The notes under the pieces are model-generated. The model was given only the letters and a program-made list of their open reading frames with translations. It ran no database searches and was not told the origin of the DNA. Shown one piece after another: positions 56,963 to 64,000 of a DNA stretch of 64,000 nt. Source of the DNA: Mesorhizobium sp. J8 (GTDB taxonomy: Bacteria > Pseudomonadota > Alphaproteobacteria > Rhizobiales > Rhizobiaceae); assembly GCF_016591715.1 (NCBI RefSeq), contig NZ_AP024109.1, forward strand, positions 6,260,001-6,324,000, in the 5' to 3' direction. How positions within the stretch are numbered: position 1 is the stretch's first letter; the number at the start of each line of letters is the position of its first letter. The translations under genes were made by a program, and so were the position numbers.

Positions 56963-58765
56963 TCACTCCGCCGCGCCCTTGAAGGCATTGGCGCCGGTCT
57001 CGAACTGCAGCTTGGCGAGCCGCGCGTAGATGCCGCCCTTGGCGACCAGGCTCTGATGCGTGCCTTCCTCGACGATGCGGCCGCCTTCCATAACTAGGAT
57101 GCGGTCGGCCTTGAGCACGGTCGCCAATCGGTGCGCGATGACGATGGTGGTGCGGCCGCGCATCAGCCGTTCCAGCGCCCTTTGCACCAACGTCTCGCTC
57201 TCGGCGTCGAGCGCCGAGGTCGCTTCGTCGAGCAGGAGGATCGGCGCGTCGCGCAGGATGGCCCGGGCGATCGCGACGCGCTGCCGCTGTCCACCGGACA
57301 GCGTCACGCCACGCTCCCCGACCTGGCTGTCATAGCCGTTGCCCAGCCTCGCGATGAATTCGTCGGCAAGGGCCGCCTTGGCCGCGGCCTCGATTTCGGC
57401 CTCGCTGGCGCCCTGCCGGCCAAAGCCGATATTGTCACGGACGCTGGCGGCGAAGATGGTGACGTCCTGCGGCACGATTGCGATGCGCTGGCGGATGGCG
57501 GCCGGATCGGCCTCGCGCAAATCGACGCCGTCGATCACGACGCGGCCGCTTTCGGGATCGTAGAAGCGCAGGATCAGAGAAAAGACGGTGCTCTTGCCCG
57601 CGCCTGACGGACCGACGATCGCCACGGTCTCGCCCGGCTTCACCTGGAAGCTCAGGCCGTGCACCGCGGCGCGGTCCGGCCGCGCCGGATAGCAGAAGGA
57701 GACGTCGTCGAAGCTGATCGCCCCCTTGGCGGCCGCCGGCAACGCAACAGGGTCGACCGGCCGCCGGATCGCCGGCGTCTCGGCCAGGATCTCGGTCAGC
57801 CGTTCGGCGGCGCCCGCCGCCTGCGACAGCTCGCTCCACACCTCCGACAAGGCGCCCAGCGCGCCGGCGGCAAACACCGAATAGAGCAGGAACTGGCTGA
57901 GCGTGCCGGCCGACAGTGTGCCGGCCAGCACGTCGCGCGAGCCGAACCACAGCACCGCCACCACCGAGGAAAAGATCATGAAGATGGCGAAGAAGGTCAG
58001 GAACGAGCGCGCGAACACCGAGGCCCGCGCCGCTTCGAAGGCGGCGTCGACGGCGCCCGCGAAGCGGCCGGTGACCAGCTTCTCGTTGGTGAAGGCCTGC
58101 AACGTGCGCACCGCGCCGATCTGCTCGCTGGCATAGGCGGTGGCTTCGGCGAGCGTATCCTGCGCCTGCCGGGACTTGCGGCGCACCGAGCGGCCGAAGG
58201 CGACCAGCGGCAGCACGATCACCGGGATCGCCACCAGCACCAGGCCGGAGAGTTTCGGGCTGGTGACGACCATCATCGCCACCGCGCCGAGGCCGAGGAT
58301 GAGGTTGCGCAACGCGACCGAGGCGGTGGCGCCGACCGCCGACTTCACCTGCGTGGTGTCGGCGGCAAGCCGCGAGACGATCTCGCCCGAATGCGCGCGA
58401 TCGAAAAAGGCGGGCGACAAGGTCGTGACATGGGCGAAAACGTCGCGGCGGATGTCGGCCACGACCCGTTCGCCGAGCGTGATGACGAAATAATAGCGGC
58501 TGGCCGAGGCGGCCGCGAGCAGTGCCGCCATCGCCACGAGCGCGGCGAAATATTCGGCGATGAAGGTCGAGCCCGAGGCCTGGAAACCATGGTCGATCAT
58601 GCGCCGCACGGCCATCGGCAGGGCAAGCGTCGTCACTGCCGCCACGATCAGCGAGATGATGGCGCCGATCGCCAGCTTCCGATAGCGGGTGATGTAGGGA
58701 AAAAGGCTGCGGAGCGGCCGGACCGAGCGTCTGCGCTCGCTTGCGCTGCCACCGATTTCCGCCAT
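56963..58765 (-). CDS. ABC exporter, fused membrane and ATPase domains (MsbA-like)
   Basis: 600 residues. Six membrane spans (about 25-300) are followed by an ATPase with Walker A GPSGAGKST, signature LSGGQRQRVAIARA and Walker B PILLLDEATSALD. It works as a homodimer exporting lipid or hydrophobic substrates. The ATG at 58765 has AGAGGAAA upstream and is preferred over 58804. It converges on the DUF3857 gene with only 2 nt between stops. It lies next to rpmE, an arrangement common in rhizobia. Confidence 0.92.
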   Translation of the reverse strand: MAEIGGSASERRRSVRPLRSLFPYITRYRKLAIGAIISLIVAAVTTLALPMAVRRMIDHGFQASGSTFIAEYFAALVAMAALLAAASASRYYFVITLGERVVADIRRDVFAHVTTLSPAFFDRAHSGEIVSRLAADTTQVKSAVGATASVALRNLILGLGAVAMMVVTSPKLSGLVLVAIPVIVLPLVAFGRSVRRKSRQAQDTLAEATAYASEQIGAVRTLQAFTNEKLVTGRFAGAVDAAFEAARASVFARSFLTFFAIFMIFSSVVAVLWFGSRDVLAGTLSAGTLSQFLLYSVFAAGALGALSEVWSELSQAAGAAERLTEILAETPAIRRPVDPVALPAAAKGAISFDDVSFCYPARPDRAAVHGLSFQVKPGETVAIVGPSGAGKSTVFSLILRFYDPESGRVVIDGVDLREADPAAIRQRIAIVPQDVTIFAASVRDNIGFGRQGASEAEIEAAAKAALADEFIARLGNGYDSQVGERGVTLSGGQRQRVAIARAILRDAPILLLDEATSALDAESETLVQRALERLMRGRTTIVIAHRLATVLKADRILVMEGGRIVEEGTHQSLVAKGGIYARLAKLQFETGANAFKGAAE

Positions 58766-58971
58766 GAGCGTTTCCTCTGGCCGCTTGGCGGGACAGCGCT
58801 TCAATATGCGCCCGCCGCGGCCTTGTGATTCAATTCCGGCTGATGTATAGGCTCGCCGACCGTTTTAGAAGCCGTGGCTTTTCATTAGCTGCGGCTTCGA
58901 GTTTTAAAAAGGGGCGCATCGACGCAGGCCATAGGTCCGTCATCAGCGCCGGCAAGCCAGGACATAAGACA

Positions 58972-59193
58972 ATGAAGGCCGATATCCATCCCGACTACCA
59001 CACCATCAAGGTCGTCATGACCGACGGCACCGAATACCTGACCCGTTCGACCTGGGGCAAGGAAGGCGACACGATGAACCTCGACATCGACCCGACCACG
59101 CACCCGGCCTGGACCGGCGGCCAGCAGACCCTGCTCGACCGCGGCGGCCGCCTGTCGAAGTTCAAGAAGCGTTTCGAAGGTTTCGGCCTCTAA
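58972..59193 (+). CDS. rpmE: Ribosomal protein L31, cysteine-free form
   Basis: 73 residues: [13 protein letters not shown], then L-S-K-F-K-K-R-F. It has no cysteine at all, so it is the zinc-independent (C-minus) type, usual in this order. The upstream frame to 58825 is non-conserved. A strong terminator follows. Confidence 0.97.
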   Translation: MKADIHPDYHTIKVVMTDGTEYLTRSTWGKEGDTMNLDIDPTTHPAWTGGQQTLLDRGGRLSKFKKRFEGFGL

Positions 59194-59216
59194 GCCGGAT
59201 ACGCTTGCAGATCTTG

Positions 59217-59246
59217 AAAAACCCGCCTTCGAGGCGGGTTTTTTGT
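59217..59246 (+). terminator. Terminator of rpmE
   Basis: ACCCGCC-TTCG-AGGCGGGT plus T6: a textbook intrinsic terminator. Confidence 0.95.
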
Positions 59247-59258
59247 TGGCTGCGCCTG

Positions 59259-59368
59259 CCCTACCTCCCCCTTGTGGGGAGGTCGGACCGAAGGTCCGGG
59301 TGGGACTGGCGCTGCCCCCTCCCCGCTGCTGCGCAGCGACCCTCCCCACAAGGGGGAGGGTGGGCGTT
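59259..59368. repeat. Palindromic intergenic repeat
   Basis: Outer arms CTACCTCCCCCTTGTGGGGA (59261-59280) and CCTCCCCACAAGGGGGAGGG (59341-59360) pair. Inner hairpins are GGACC-GAA-GGTCC and CGCTGC-TGC-GCAGCG. It ends two bases before the TetR stop. It shares its CTCCCCCTTGTGGGG arms with the repeat between thiB and thiP. Confidence 0.85.
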
Positions 59369-59369
59369 C

Positions 59370-60008
59370 CTACTTCCCCATCAGTTCCCTCAGCGCCATG
59401 CGCTTGTAAGCCGCGACCAGCCTGTCGCCCTCCTCCCGGTCGACCGAGATCGCCAGCCGCACCGCAGCCTCGCCCATCTGCCACACCAGAAATGCCGTCG
59501 TCTCCAGCTCGACCGGATCGGCGTCCGGCCTGAGCCGCTTGAGCACCGCGACCAGGAATTCGGCGTTAGCCCGGCTGTCGGCAAGCTCGAGTTCGCGCAG
59601 CGCCTTGTCGGCCTGTGTCCCCGACCAGACGTCGCGTATCACCGGCTCGGCCTGGAACAGGTGGTAATAGATGTCTACCAACTCCGAGAATGCGCTCTTG
59701 AAGCCCTCGACATCGCTGACATCCTTCAGGGCCGCCGAAATGCAGGCCTGGCTTTCCGCCGTGTAGCGTTCGGCCAGCGCCCAGACGATCGCCCGCTTGT
59801 CCGGAAAGAACTGGTAGAGCGAGCCGATCGAAACCCCTGCCCTTTCCGCCACCTCGCCCATGCGCATCGCATCGCTGCCCTGCTCGGCAATCAACGCCGA
59901 GGCGGCCGCGAGCATGCGCTCGACCCGTTCGCGGCTGCGCTGCTGGCTCGGTGACCGGCGTGGCGAGGCGATCGCGGCCTGATCCGGCTTGGCGGTTCTC
60001 TCATCCAT
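59370..60008 (-). CDS. TetR-family regulator
   Basis: 212 residues. An N-terminal helix-turn-helix (about 30-75: MLAAASALIAEQGSDAMRMGEVAERAGVSIGSLYQFFPDK) and a ligand-binding C-terminal helical domain. Divergent from the DUF1772 gene; the gap holds two copies of a GAGGG-W-TTATCAC element, a likely operator pair for self- and target control. Confidence 0.92.
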   Translation of the reverse strand: MDERTAKPDQAAIASPRRSPSQQRSRERVERMLAAASALIAEQGSDAMRMGEVAERAGVSIGSLYQFFPDKRAIVWALAERYTAESQACISAALKDVSDVEGFKSAFSELVDIYYHLFQAEPVIRDVWSGTQADKALRELELADSRANAEFLVAVLKRLRPDADPVELETTAFLVWQMGEAAVRLAISVDREEGDRLVAAYKRMALRELMGK

Positions 60009-60059
60009 GGCTCACTGCGGCGCCTTTTTTCTGAAACCTCGGCTTGACTCGCAAAATAC

Positions 60060-60098
60060 GAGGGATTATCACGTTTTGCAAATGTGAGGGTTTATCAC
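60060..60098. promoter_or_regulatory. Paired operator elements between tetR and DUF1772 gene
   Basis: Two direct copies of GAGGG-[AT]-TTATCAC at 60060-60072 and 60086-60098, 26 nt apart in start. The second is the centre of a TGTGA-N7-TCACA dyad. This fits a TetR site over the divergent promoters. Confidence 0.65.
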
Positions 60099-60133
60099 AT
60101 TTGGGAAAATGACCGGCAGCAGGAGCAACTGAG

Positions 60134-60610
60134 ATGATGAAACTTCTTCCCACCCTCACCTTCATCGCCGCGATCGGCTCCGGCGTCGTCGGCGGCGTGT
60201 TTTTCGCCTTTTCCAATTTCGTCATGGCAGCGCTTGCCCGGCTGCCCGTCCCGGCGGGCATCGCGGCAATGAATTCGATCAACGTCACGGTGATCACGCC
60301 GACCTTCATGACGGCGCTGTTCGGCACCGGCCTCATCTGCCTGGTGTTGATTGCCGCCGTATTCTTCGGCTGGAGCCAGTCCGGCGCGTACTGGCTGCTT
60401 GCCGGCGCGGTGATCTATTTCGTCGGCAATCCGCTCGTGACCATGGTCTTCAATGTGCCGCTGAATGACGCTTTAGCCGCCGTCGATCCGGAGAGCGCCG
60501 ACGGCGCCGCCGTGTGGGCGAACCATCTCAGCCAATGGGTGATGTGGAACCACGTCCGCACCGTCACCGCGATCGTGGCGATGGCCTGCTTCATCATGGC
60601 GTTGATCTGA
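60134..60610 (+). CDS. DUF1772-family membrane protein
   Basis: 158 residues with four spans (first: FIAAIGSGVVGGVFFAFSNFVM). N-V-P-L-N-D-A-L and the late W-N-H-V-R-T are the conserved DUF1772/anthrone-oxygenase-like motifs. The activity is unknown in bacteria. Probably repressed by the divergent TetR protein. Confidence 0.88.
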   Translation: MMKLLPTLTFIAAIGSGVVGGVFFAFSNFVMAALARLPVPAGIAAMNSINVTVITPTFMTALFGTGLICLVLIAAVFFGWSQSGAYWLLAGAVIYFVGNPLVTMVFNVPLNDALAAVDPESADGAAVWANHLSQWVMWNHVRTVTAIVAMACFIMALI

Positions 60611-60671
60611 GATACGCAGCCGCAATACAAAGCCCCCGAAGATTGTGTCCAACTTTCGGGGGTCAGTTCAG

Positions 60672-61004
60672 TCAGGCGGGATCTGTCTTCTTGTGTCCCT
60701 TGCGGTCGGCGTGCCCCAAATCCCGCTCCGGATCGATGACGTCGCGGACCAGCTGCTTCAGCTTCGCCGCGTCCGGAAAGCCGCCGTCGCGCTTGCGATC
60801 CCAGATGAGCTGATCGTTGCAGGAAATGGCGAAGATTCCACCTGTGCCCGGCACCAGCACCACCTCGCCGAGATCGGTGCCGAAAGTCGAGAGCAGTTCC
60901 TGCGCCATCCAGCCAGCGCGCAGCAGCCACTGGCATTGCGTGCAATAGGTGATGCGGATGACGGGCAGCGGCTTCTCGCTCATATAAGATTGAGCTTCGC
61001 TCAT
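60672..61004 (-). CDS. SelT/SelW/SelH-family (Rdx) protein
   Basis: 110 residues, thioredoxin-like. I-T-Y-C-T-Q-C-Q-W gives a CxxC site (T-Q between), followed by G-T-G-G-I-F-A-I. The second redox position is Cys, so it is a cysteine homologue of selenoprotein W and does not need selenocysteine. A second in-frame Met (MSEKPLP, 60983) is an equally good start; the first ten residues repeat M-S-E. Confidence 0.88.
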   Translation of the reverse strand: MSEAQSYMSEKPLPVIRITYCTQCQWLLRAGWMAQELLSTFGTDLGEVVLVPGTGGIFAISCNDQLIWDRKRDGGFPDAAKLKQLVRDVIDPERDLGHADRKGHKKTDPA

Positions 61005-61022
61005 ATCGGCTCGCGTGACCGG

Positions 61023-61772
61023 TCAGGCCGCGCTGAGCTTGGCCATCGTCTCGTCGTCGACCTCGAAATTGGCGTAGACGCTCTGCACGTCGTCATCGTC
61101 CTCGAGCGTGGCGACCAGCTTCATCAGCGACTGCGCCCGCTCTTCGTCGACCGGGACATTGTTCTGCGGCTGCCAGATCGGCTTGACCGATTCCGCCTCG
61201 CCGAGCGCCGCTTCAAGCGACTTCGACACGTCGCCGAGGTTTTCGAAGGCGCAGTAGATCGTATGGCCTTCCTCGTCCGACTCGACGTCGTCGGCGCCTG
61301 CCTCGATCGCGGCTTCCATCACCTTGTCGGCGCTGCCGGCCGAGGCCGGGTAATAGATCTCGCCGACACGGTTCCACATGAACGACACCGAGCCGGTTTC
61401 GCCGAGCGCCCCACCGGCCTTGGTGAAGGCGGCGCGCACATTGGAGGCCGACCGGTTGCGGTTGTCGGTCAGCACTTCGACGATCAGCGCCACGCCGCCC
61501 GGACCGTAGCCTTCGTAGCGCACCGCCTCGTAGTTTTCGGCGTCACCCGCGGACGCCTTGTTGATGGCGCGCTGGATGTTGTCCTTCGGCATCGACACGG
61601 CCTTGGCGTTCTGCACCGCAAGGCGCAGGCGCGGATTCATTGCCGGATCCGGCGTGCCGGTCTTGGCGGCGACGGTGATTTCGCGCGCCAGCTTGGAAAA
61701 CATTTTCGACCGCACCGCATCCTGACGGCCCTTGCGGTGCATGATGTTCTTAAACTGCGAATGGCCAGCCAT
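61023..61772 (-). CDS. YebC/PmpR-family protein (TACO1-like)
   Basis: 249 residues, standard length. The family opening [15 protein letters not shown] is followed by the [10 protein letters not shown] motif and the acidic C-terminal domain. Recent work on the family shows a role in translation of proline-rich stretches, while older work describes DNA binding. In rhizobia yebC often precedes ruvC; here it is about 24 kb away. Confidence 0.95.
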   Translation of the reverse strand: MAGHSQFKNIMHRKGRQDAVRSKMFSKLAREITVAAKTGTPDPAMNPRLRLAVQNAKAVSMPKDNIQRAINKASAGDAENYEAVRYEGYGPGGVALIVEVLTDNRNRSASNVRAAFTKAGGALGETGSVSFMWNRVGEIYYPASAGSADKVMEAAIEAGADDVESDEEGHTIYCAFENLGDVSKSLEAALGEAESVKPIWQPQNNVPVDEERAQSLMKLVATLEDDDDVQSVYANFEVDDETMAKLSAA

Positions 61773-61975
61773 GGCACCCCTGTCGTGTTCGGCTAGAGCA
61801 TCTCGAAGCGAGGTGTCGTCACCGCGTCTTCGGCAGAATGCTCGAATTCAATCTTTCAGAACGCTCCAAGCATGCCTGCGAAGGCATGCGGCGCTCTTTG
61901 TCGGAATGGCCGGCTTATAGATAAATCGGCTCAATTCGTCCAGCCGCGCCGTCGCTCGGGCGTCGAACTGGTCTC

Positions 61976-62299
61976 TCACCCCTCCAGATCAGACTTCAGC
62001 CGGTCGAGGATGCTGATGGCGTGGCCGGCATACTGGCTGATCCAGCGATCGTGGATTTGCTTGATCGGCAGCGCGTTGAGATGGTTCCAACGCTCGCGCC
62101 CCTCGCGCCTCGCCACGACCAGGTCGGCCTCCTCCAGCACCTTCAGATGCATCATCACCGTGCAGCGGTCCATGTCCGGGAAAGCCTCGCAAAGCGCGCC
62201 GGTGGTCTGCGGCCGATCTTTCAGGCGATCCAGCAATTCGCGCCGGCGCGGATGCGCCAAGGCCTTGAAAACATGATCGTCCGCAGCTTGGCTTGACAT
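61976..62299 (-). CDS. ArsR-family regulator
   Basis: 107 residues. Winged helix: KALAHPRRRELLDRLKDRPQTTGALCEAFPDMDRCTVMMHLKVLEEADLV. There is no metal-binding CVC box in the recognition helix, so it is probably not a metal sensor. It is divergent from a START-domain gene, with a perfect 7-bp inverted repeat at its start codon. ArsR plus AHSA1/START genes are a common small cassette. Confidence 0.9.
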   Translation of the reverse strand: MSSQAADDHVFKALAHPRRRELLDRLKDRPQTTGALCEAFPDMDRCTVMMHLKVLEEADLVVARREGRERWNHLNALPIKQIHDRWISQYAGHAISILDRLKSDLEG

Positions 62300-62317
62300 G
62301 TTATGTTTCTATAACAT
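62298..62317. promoter_or_regulatory. ArsR operator candidate
   Basis: ATGTTAT-N6-ATAACAT, a perfect 7-bp inverted repeat covering the arsR start codon and the divergent promoter. Confidence 0.65.
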
Positions 62318-62350
62318 ATCGTTTCAGGCAGCAAGGAAGGAGCTGTGGAT

Positions 62351-62833
62351 ATGTCCCTTGGATTCAGGATTTCCGGGCGCATCGGCAAACCGGTCGCCGA
62401 AGTCTTTGACGCCGTCGTCAACCCGACGAAGCTCAGCGGTTATTTCACCACCATCGGCGGCGCTTCGGCTCCGCTTGTCGCGGGCACCACCGTCACCTGG
62501 TGGAAGTCCGTGCCGGTGGAAGTCGACGACGTGGTGAAGGACAAGCGCATCGTGCTGCGCTGGGACGCGACCGACGCCGACGGCAAACCCGCCTACAAGA
62601 CCCGCATCGAGATGAATTTCGAGCCGCTGGACGACGGCGGTACCTTCGTCACCATCGCCGAGCAGGGCTGGCACGAAGGCGAGGTCGGCCTGAAGAAGTC
62701 CTACCTCAATTGCGAGGGTTGGTCGCAGATGCTCGCCTGCATGAAGGCCTATCTCGAATACGGCATCAATCTGCGCGACGGCTATTACCGCAGCGAGCTG
62801 AAAGGCGAGCCCGCCAACGAGACCAACATCTAA
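62351..62833 (+). CDS. SRPBCC/AHSA1-family START-domain protein
   Basis: 160 residues. The START/AHSA1 fold opens G-F-R-I-S-G-R-I-G-K-P-V-A-E-V-F-D-A-V-V-N-P, with a C-terminal helix. AAGGAAGGAGC lies 9 nt before the ATG at 62351, which is preferred over a GTG at 62345. First gene of a cassette divergent from arsR; the ligand is unknown. Confidence 0.9.
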   Translation: MSLGFRISGRIGKPVAEVFDAVVNPTKLSGYFTTIGGASAPLVAGTTVTWWKSVPVEVDDVVKDKRIVLRWDATDADGKPAYKTRIEMNFEPLDDGGTFVTIAEQGWHEGEVGLKKSYLNCEGWSQMLACMKAYLEYGINLRDGYYRSELKGEPANETNI

Positions 62834-62865
62834 AGCTCAGCGTCTCCAGCCAGGGGAGGACTGTC

Positions 62866-63255
62866 GTGAAGGTAACGCCGTTCCTGATGTTCGAAGGCCG
62901 GGCCGAGGAGGCCGTGACCCTCTATTGCGGGACAATCCCGGAAAGCAGCGTCCTCGAGGTCGCACGCTACGTTGCGGGCGAAGACGGGCCCGAGGGAACC
63001 GTCAAGTTGGCGCGCGCGTCCATTGGCGGTGTGGAGGTCACGCTCTTCAACAGCCCGGTCCACCACGCCTTCACCTTCACGCCGTCCTTCTCGTTCTTCG
63101 TCGACTGTTCGTCCGAGGAGGAACTGGAGCGCATCGTTGGTGTCCTGTCCGAGGACGGGTCGTTCCTGATGCCGACCGGAAATTACGGCTTCAGCCGTCG
63201 CTTCGCCTGGCTGAACGACCGCTTCGGCGTCTCCTGGCAGATCAATCTGCCTTAA
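62866..63255 (+). CDS. VOC-family (PhnB-like) protein
   Basis: 129 residues, GTG start with GGGGAGG upstream. The sequence V-T-P-F-L-M-F-E-G-R-A-E-E-A-V-T-L-Y starts the PhnB/3-demethylubiquinone-type domain; the C-terminal F-A-W-L-N-D-R-F-G-V-S-W-Q is diagnostic. Function unknown. It lies 33 nt after the first START gene. Confidence 0.9.
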   Translation: MKVTPFLMFEGRAEEAVTLYCGTIPESSVLEVARYVAGEDGPEGTVKLARASIGGVEVTLFNSPVHHAFTFTPSFSFFVDCSSEEELERIVGVLSEDGSFLMPTGNYGFSRRFAWLNDRFGVSWQINLP

Positions 63256-63275
63256 AACAATCCATGGAGGAAACC

Positions 63276-63740
63276 GTGGAACTCAAGCAAGCTCCAACTG
63301 CCCAAGCCGCCATGCTGATCCGCCGGCCGGTCGCCGAGGTCTTCGAGGCGATCGTCGATCCGGCGGTCACCACGAAATTCTGGTTCACGCATTCGAGCGG
63401 CAGGCTGGACGAAGGCAAGCCGGTCGAGTGGGAGTGGCGCATGTATGGCGTCTCGACGAGGGTCGAGGTCAACGAGATCGTTCCGAACGAGAAGATCGTC
63501 ATGCAATGGAGCGATCCGCCGACCGCCGTCGTCTGGACCTTTACTCAAATGGCTAACGACGCAACTTTCCTCGAAGTCCGCAACTTCGGCTTTGCCGGCT
63601 CCGGCGACGAGCAGGTCAGACAGGCGATCGACTCGACCGGTGGCTTCTCACTGGTGCTCGCCGGCGCCAAGACATGGCTGGAACAGGGCCTGACGCTAGG
63701 CCTGATCGGCGACCGTCACCCGAAGGGCATTCCGGCCTAA
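63276..63740 (+). CDS. SRPBCC/AHSA1-family START-domain protein, second copy
   Basis: 154 residues from a GTG at 63276, which has GGAGG 5 nt upstream. An in-frame ATG at 63264 would place that GGAGG inside the gene and has no ribosome-binding site itself, so GTG is preferred. It has the same fold as the gene at 62351 (MLIRRPVAEVFEAIVDPAVTTKFW). It is probably co-regulated by the ArsR protein. The intergenic repeat at 63764 follows. Confidence 0.87.
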   Translation: MELKQAPTAQAAMLIRRPVAEVFEAIVDPAVTTKFWFTHSSGRLDEGKPVEWEWRMYGVSTRVEVNEIVPNEKIVMQWSDPPTAVVWTFTQMANDATFLEVRNFGFAGSGDEQVRQAIDSTGGFSLVLAGAKTWLEQGLTLGLIGDRHPKGIPA

Positions 63741-63763
63741 CGGCGCCGGCGAGGTAGCGGGCC

Positions 63764-63863
63764 TAGGGCGTTTCACCGTTTCACGGAAACGGCGAAACGC
63801 CCTATCTCTTTTTTACGCAATTCCGGACGGAAAACCGCTCACACTTTTCCTGGAATTGCTCTA
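63764..63863 (-). repeat. Intergenic repeat family A, copy 4 (inverted)
   Basis: Reading on the minus strand: CTAGAGCAATTCCAGGAAAAG, GAGCGGTTTTCCGTCCGGAAT, then the hairpin GGGCGTTTCGCCGTTTCC / GGAAACGGTGAAACGCCC-type. The minus-strand TAG at its start is the stop codon of the terC-like gene. Confidence 0.9.
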
Positions 63864-64000
63864 GTGCCCGCCGCCCGAACCCTGCTTCTTGCGATTCCTT
63901 GCCAGCATGTTGAGGCCCTCGACCAGCGCCGAAAAGCCCATGGCGGCGTAGATGTAGCCCTTGGGCACGTGGTAGCCCATGCCGTCGGCGATCAGCGTCA
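63861..64000 (-). CDS. TerC-family membrane protein, C-terminal part (5' end outside window)
   Basis: The last 46 or so residues read [22 protein letters not shown] and then a [14 protein letters not shown] tail. This is the usual end of TerC/YgdQ-type integral membrane proteins (metal-ion or tellurite-resistance associated). The stop codon is the edge of repeat family A copy 4. Confidence 0.75.
   Translation of the reverse strand, partial: TLIADGMGYHVPKGYIYAAMGFSALVEGLNMLARNRKKQGSGGGH

Noticed and set aside
60672..61004. Selenocysteine in the SelW-like gene
   Set aside because: The redox motif is a plain CTQC and there is no in-frame TGA or SECIS-like hairpin.

Overview
The window is one stretch of a G+C-rich alphaproteobacterial chromosome. 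Its gene content and order are typical of the order Rhizobiales: a tolQRAB-pal-cpoB-tilS-ftsH-glmM block, ruvC-ruvA-ruvB, serC-serA, a TPP-riboswitch-controlled thiBPQ operon, a DUF1465/RcdA homologue, RopB/Omp31-like barrels and a cysteine-free L31. Protein style and the short intergenic repeats suggest a Mesorhizobium or close Phyllobacteriaceae relative; that genus call is inference. I see no phage, integrase, transposase, CRISPR array, rRNA or tRNA. Nearly everything is ordinary chromosomal backbone with small insertions.

Layout. 1-8.9 kb: end of a Sel1-repeat gene, an M48 lipoprotein protease, the thiamine transporter thiB-thiP-thiQ behind a TPP riboswitch, and, divergent from it, thiamine pyrophosphokinase followed by an ABC-F ATPase. 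9-16.3 kb: an Ala/Pro-rich membrane protein, purA, a drug/metabolite exporter, and serA-serC with a serC-type leader. 16.4-18.5 kb: two outer-membrane barrel genes, each with a CtrA-type TTAA-N7-TTAA box upstream. 18.6-26.7 kb: glmM, two secreted cysteine-module paralogues on the opposite strand, then ftsH, tilS and cpoB. 26.9-32.7 kb: pal, a four-helix-bundle gene enclosed by inverted repeats, tolB, tolA, tolR, tolQ and, beyond a long palindrome, ybgC. 32.7-38 kb: a GH5 hydrolase, a metallophosphoesterase, and ruvC-ruvA-[antitoxin-PIN toxin]-ruvB. 38-43.5 kb: a glycosyltransferase, the RcdA homologue, a probable small RNA with its own CtrA box, and several small membrane or enzyme genes. 43.6-52.7 kb: a ThiE/TenI-like protein, a Sel1 protein, a quinone-oxidoreductase/LysR pair, efp, suhB, hemolysin III, a MotA-like plus MotB/OmpA-like pair, and a small secreted protein. 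52.8-64 kb: DUF1304, an M32 carboxypeptidase, a DUF3857 transglutaminase-like protein, an MsbA-like ABC exporter, rpmE, a TetR/DUF1772 pair with paired operators, SelW-like and YebC proteins, an ArsR/START/VOC/START cassette, and the end of a TerC gene.

How the genes fit together. The Tol-Pal block, CpoB, the two barrels, FtsH and GlmM form an envelope-building neighbourhood. CtrA-type boxes at both barrels, at rcdA and at the small RNA suggest cell-cycle timing of several of these loci.

The most unusual items are: (i) the inverted-repeat-bounded four-helix-bundle element between tolB and pal, built like the intervening sequences found in 23S rRNA genes; (ii) a toxin-antitoxin pair inserted inside the ruv operon and coupled by ATGA overlaps; (iii) the CtrA-box small RNA next to rcdA; (iv) the paired Cys-module secreted proteins; (v) an orphan stator-like MotA/MotB pair; and (vi) a family of about 100-bp repeats whose ends supply the stop codons of neighbouring genes.
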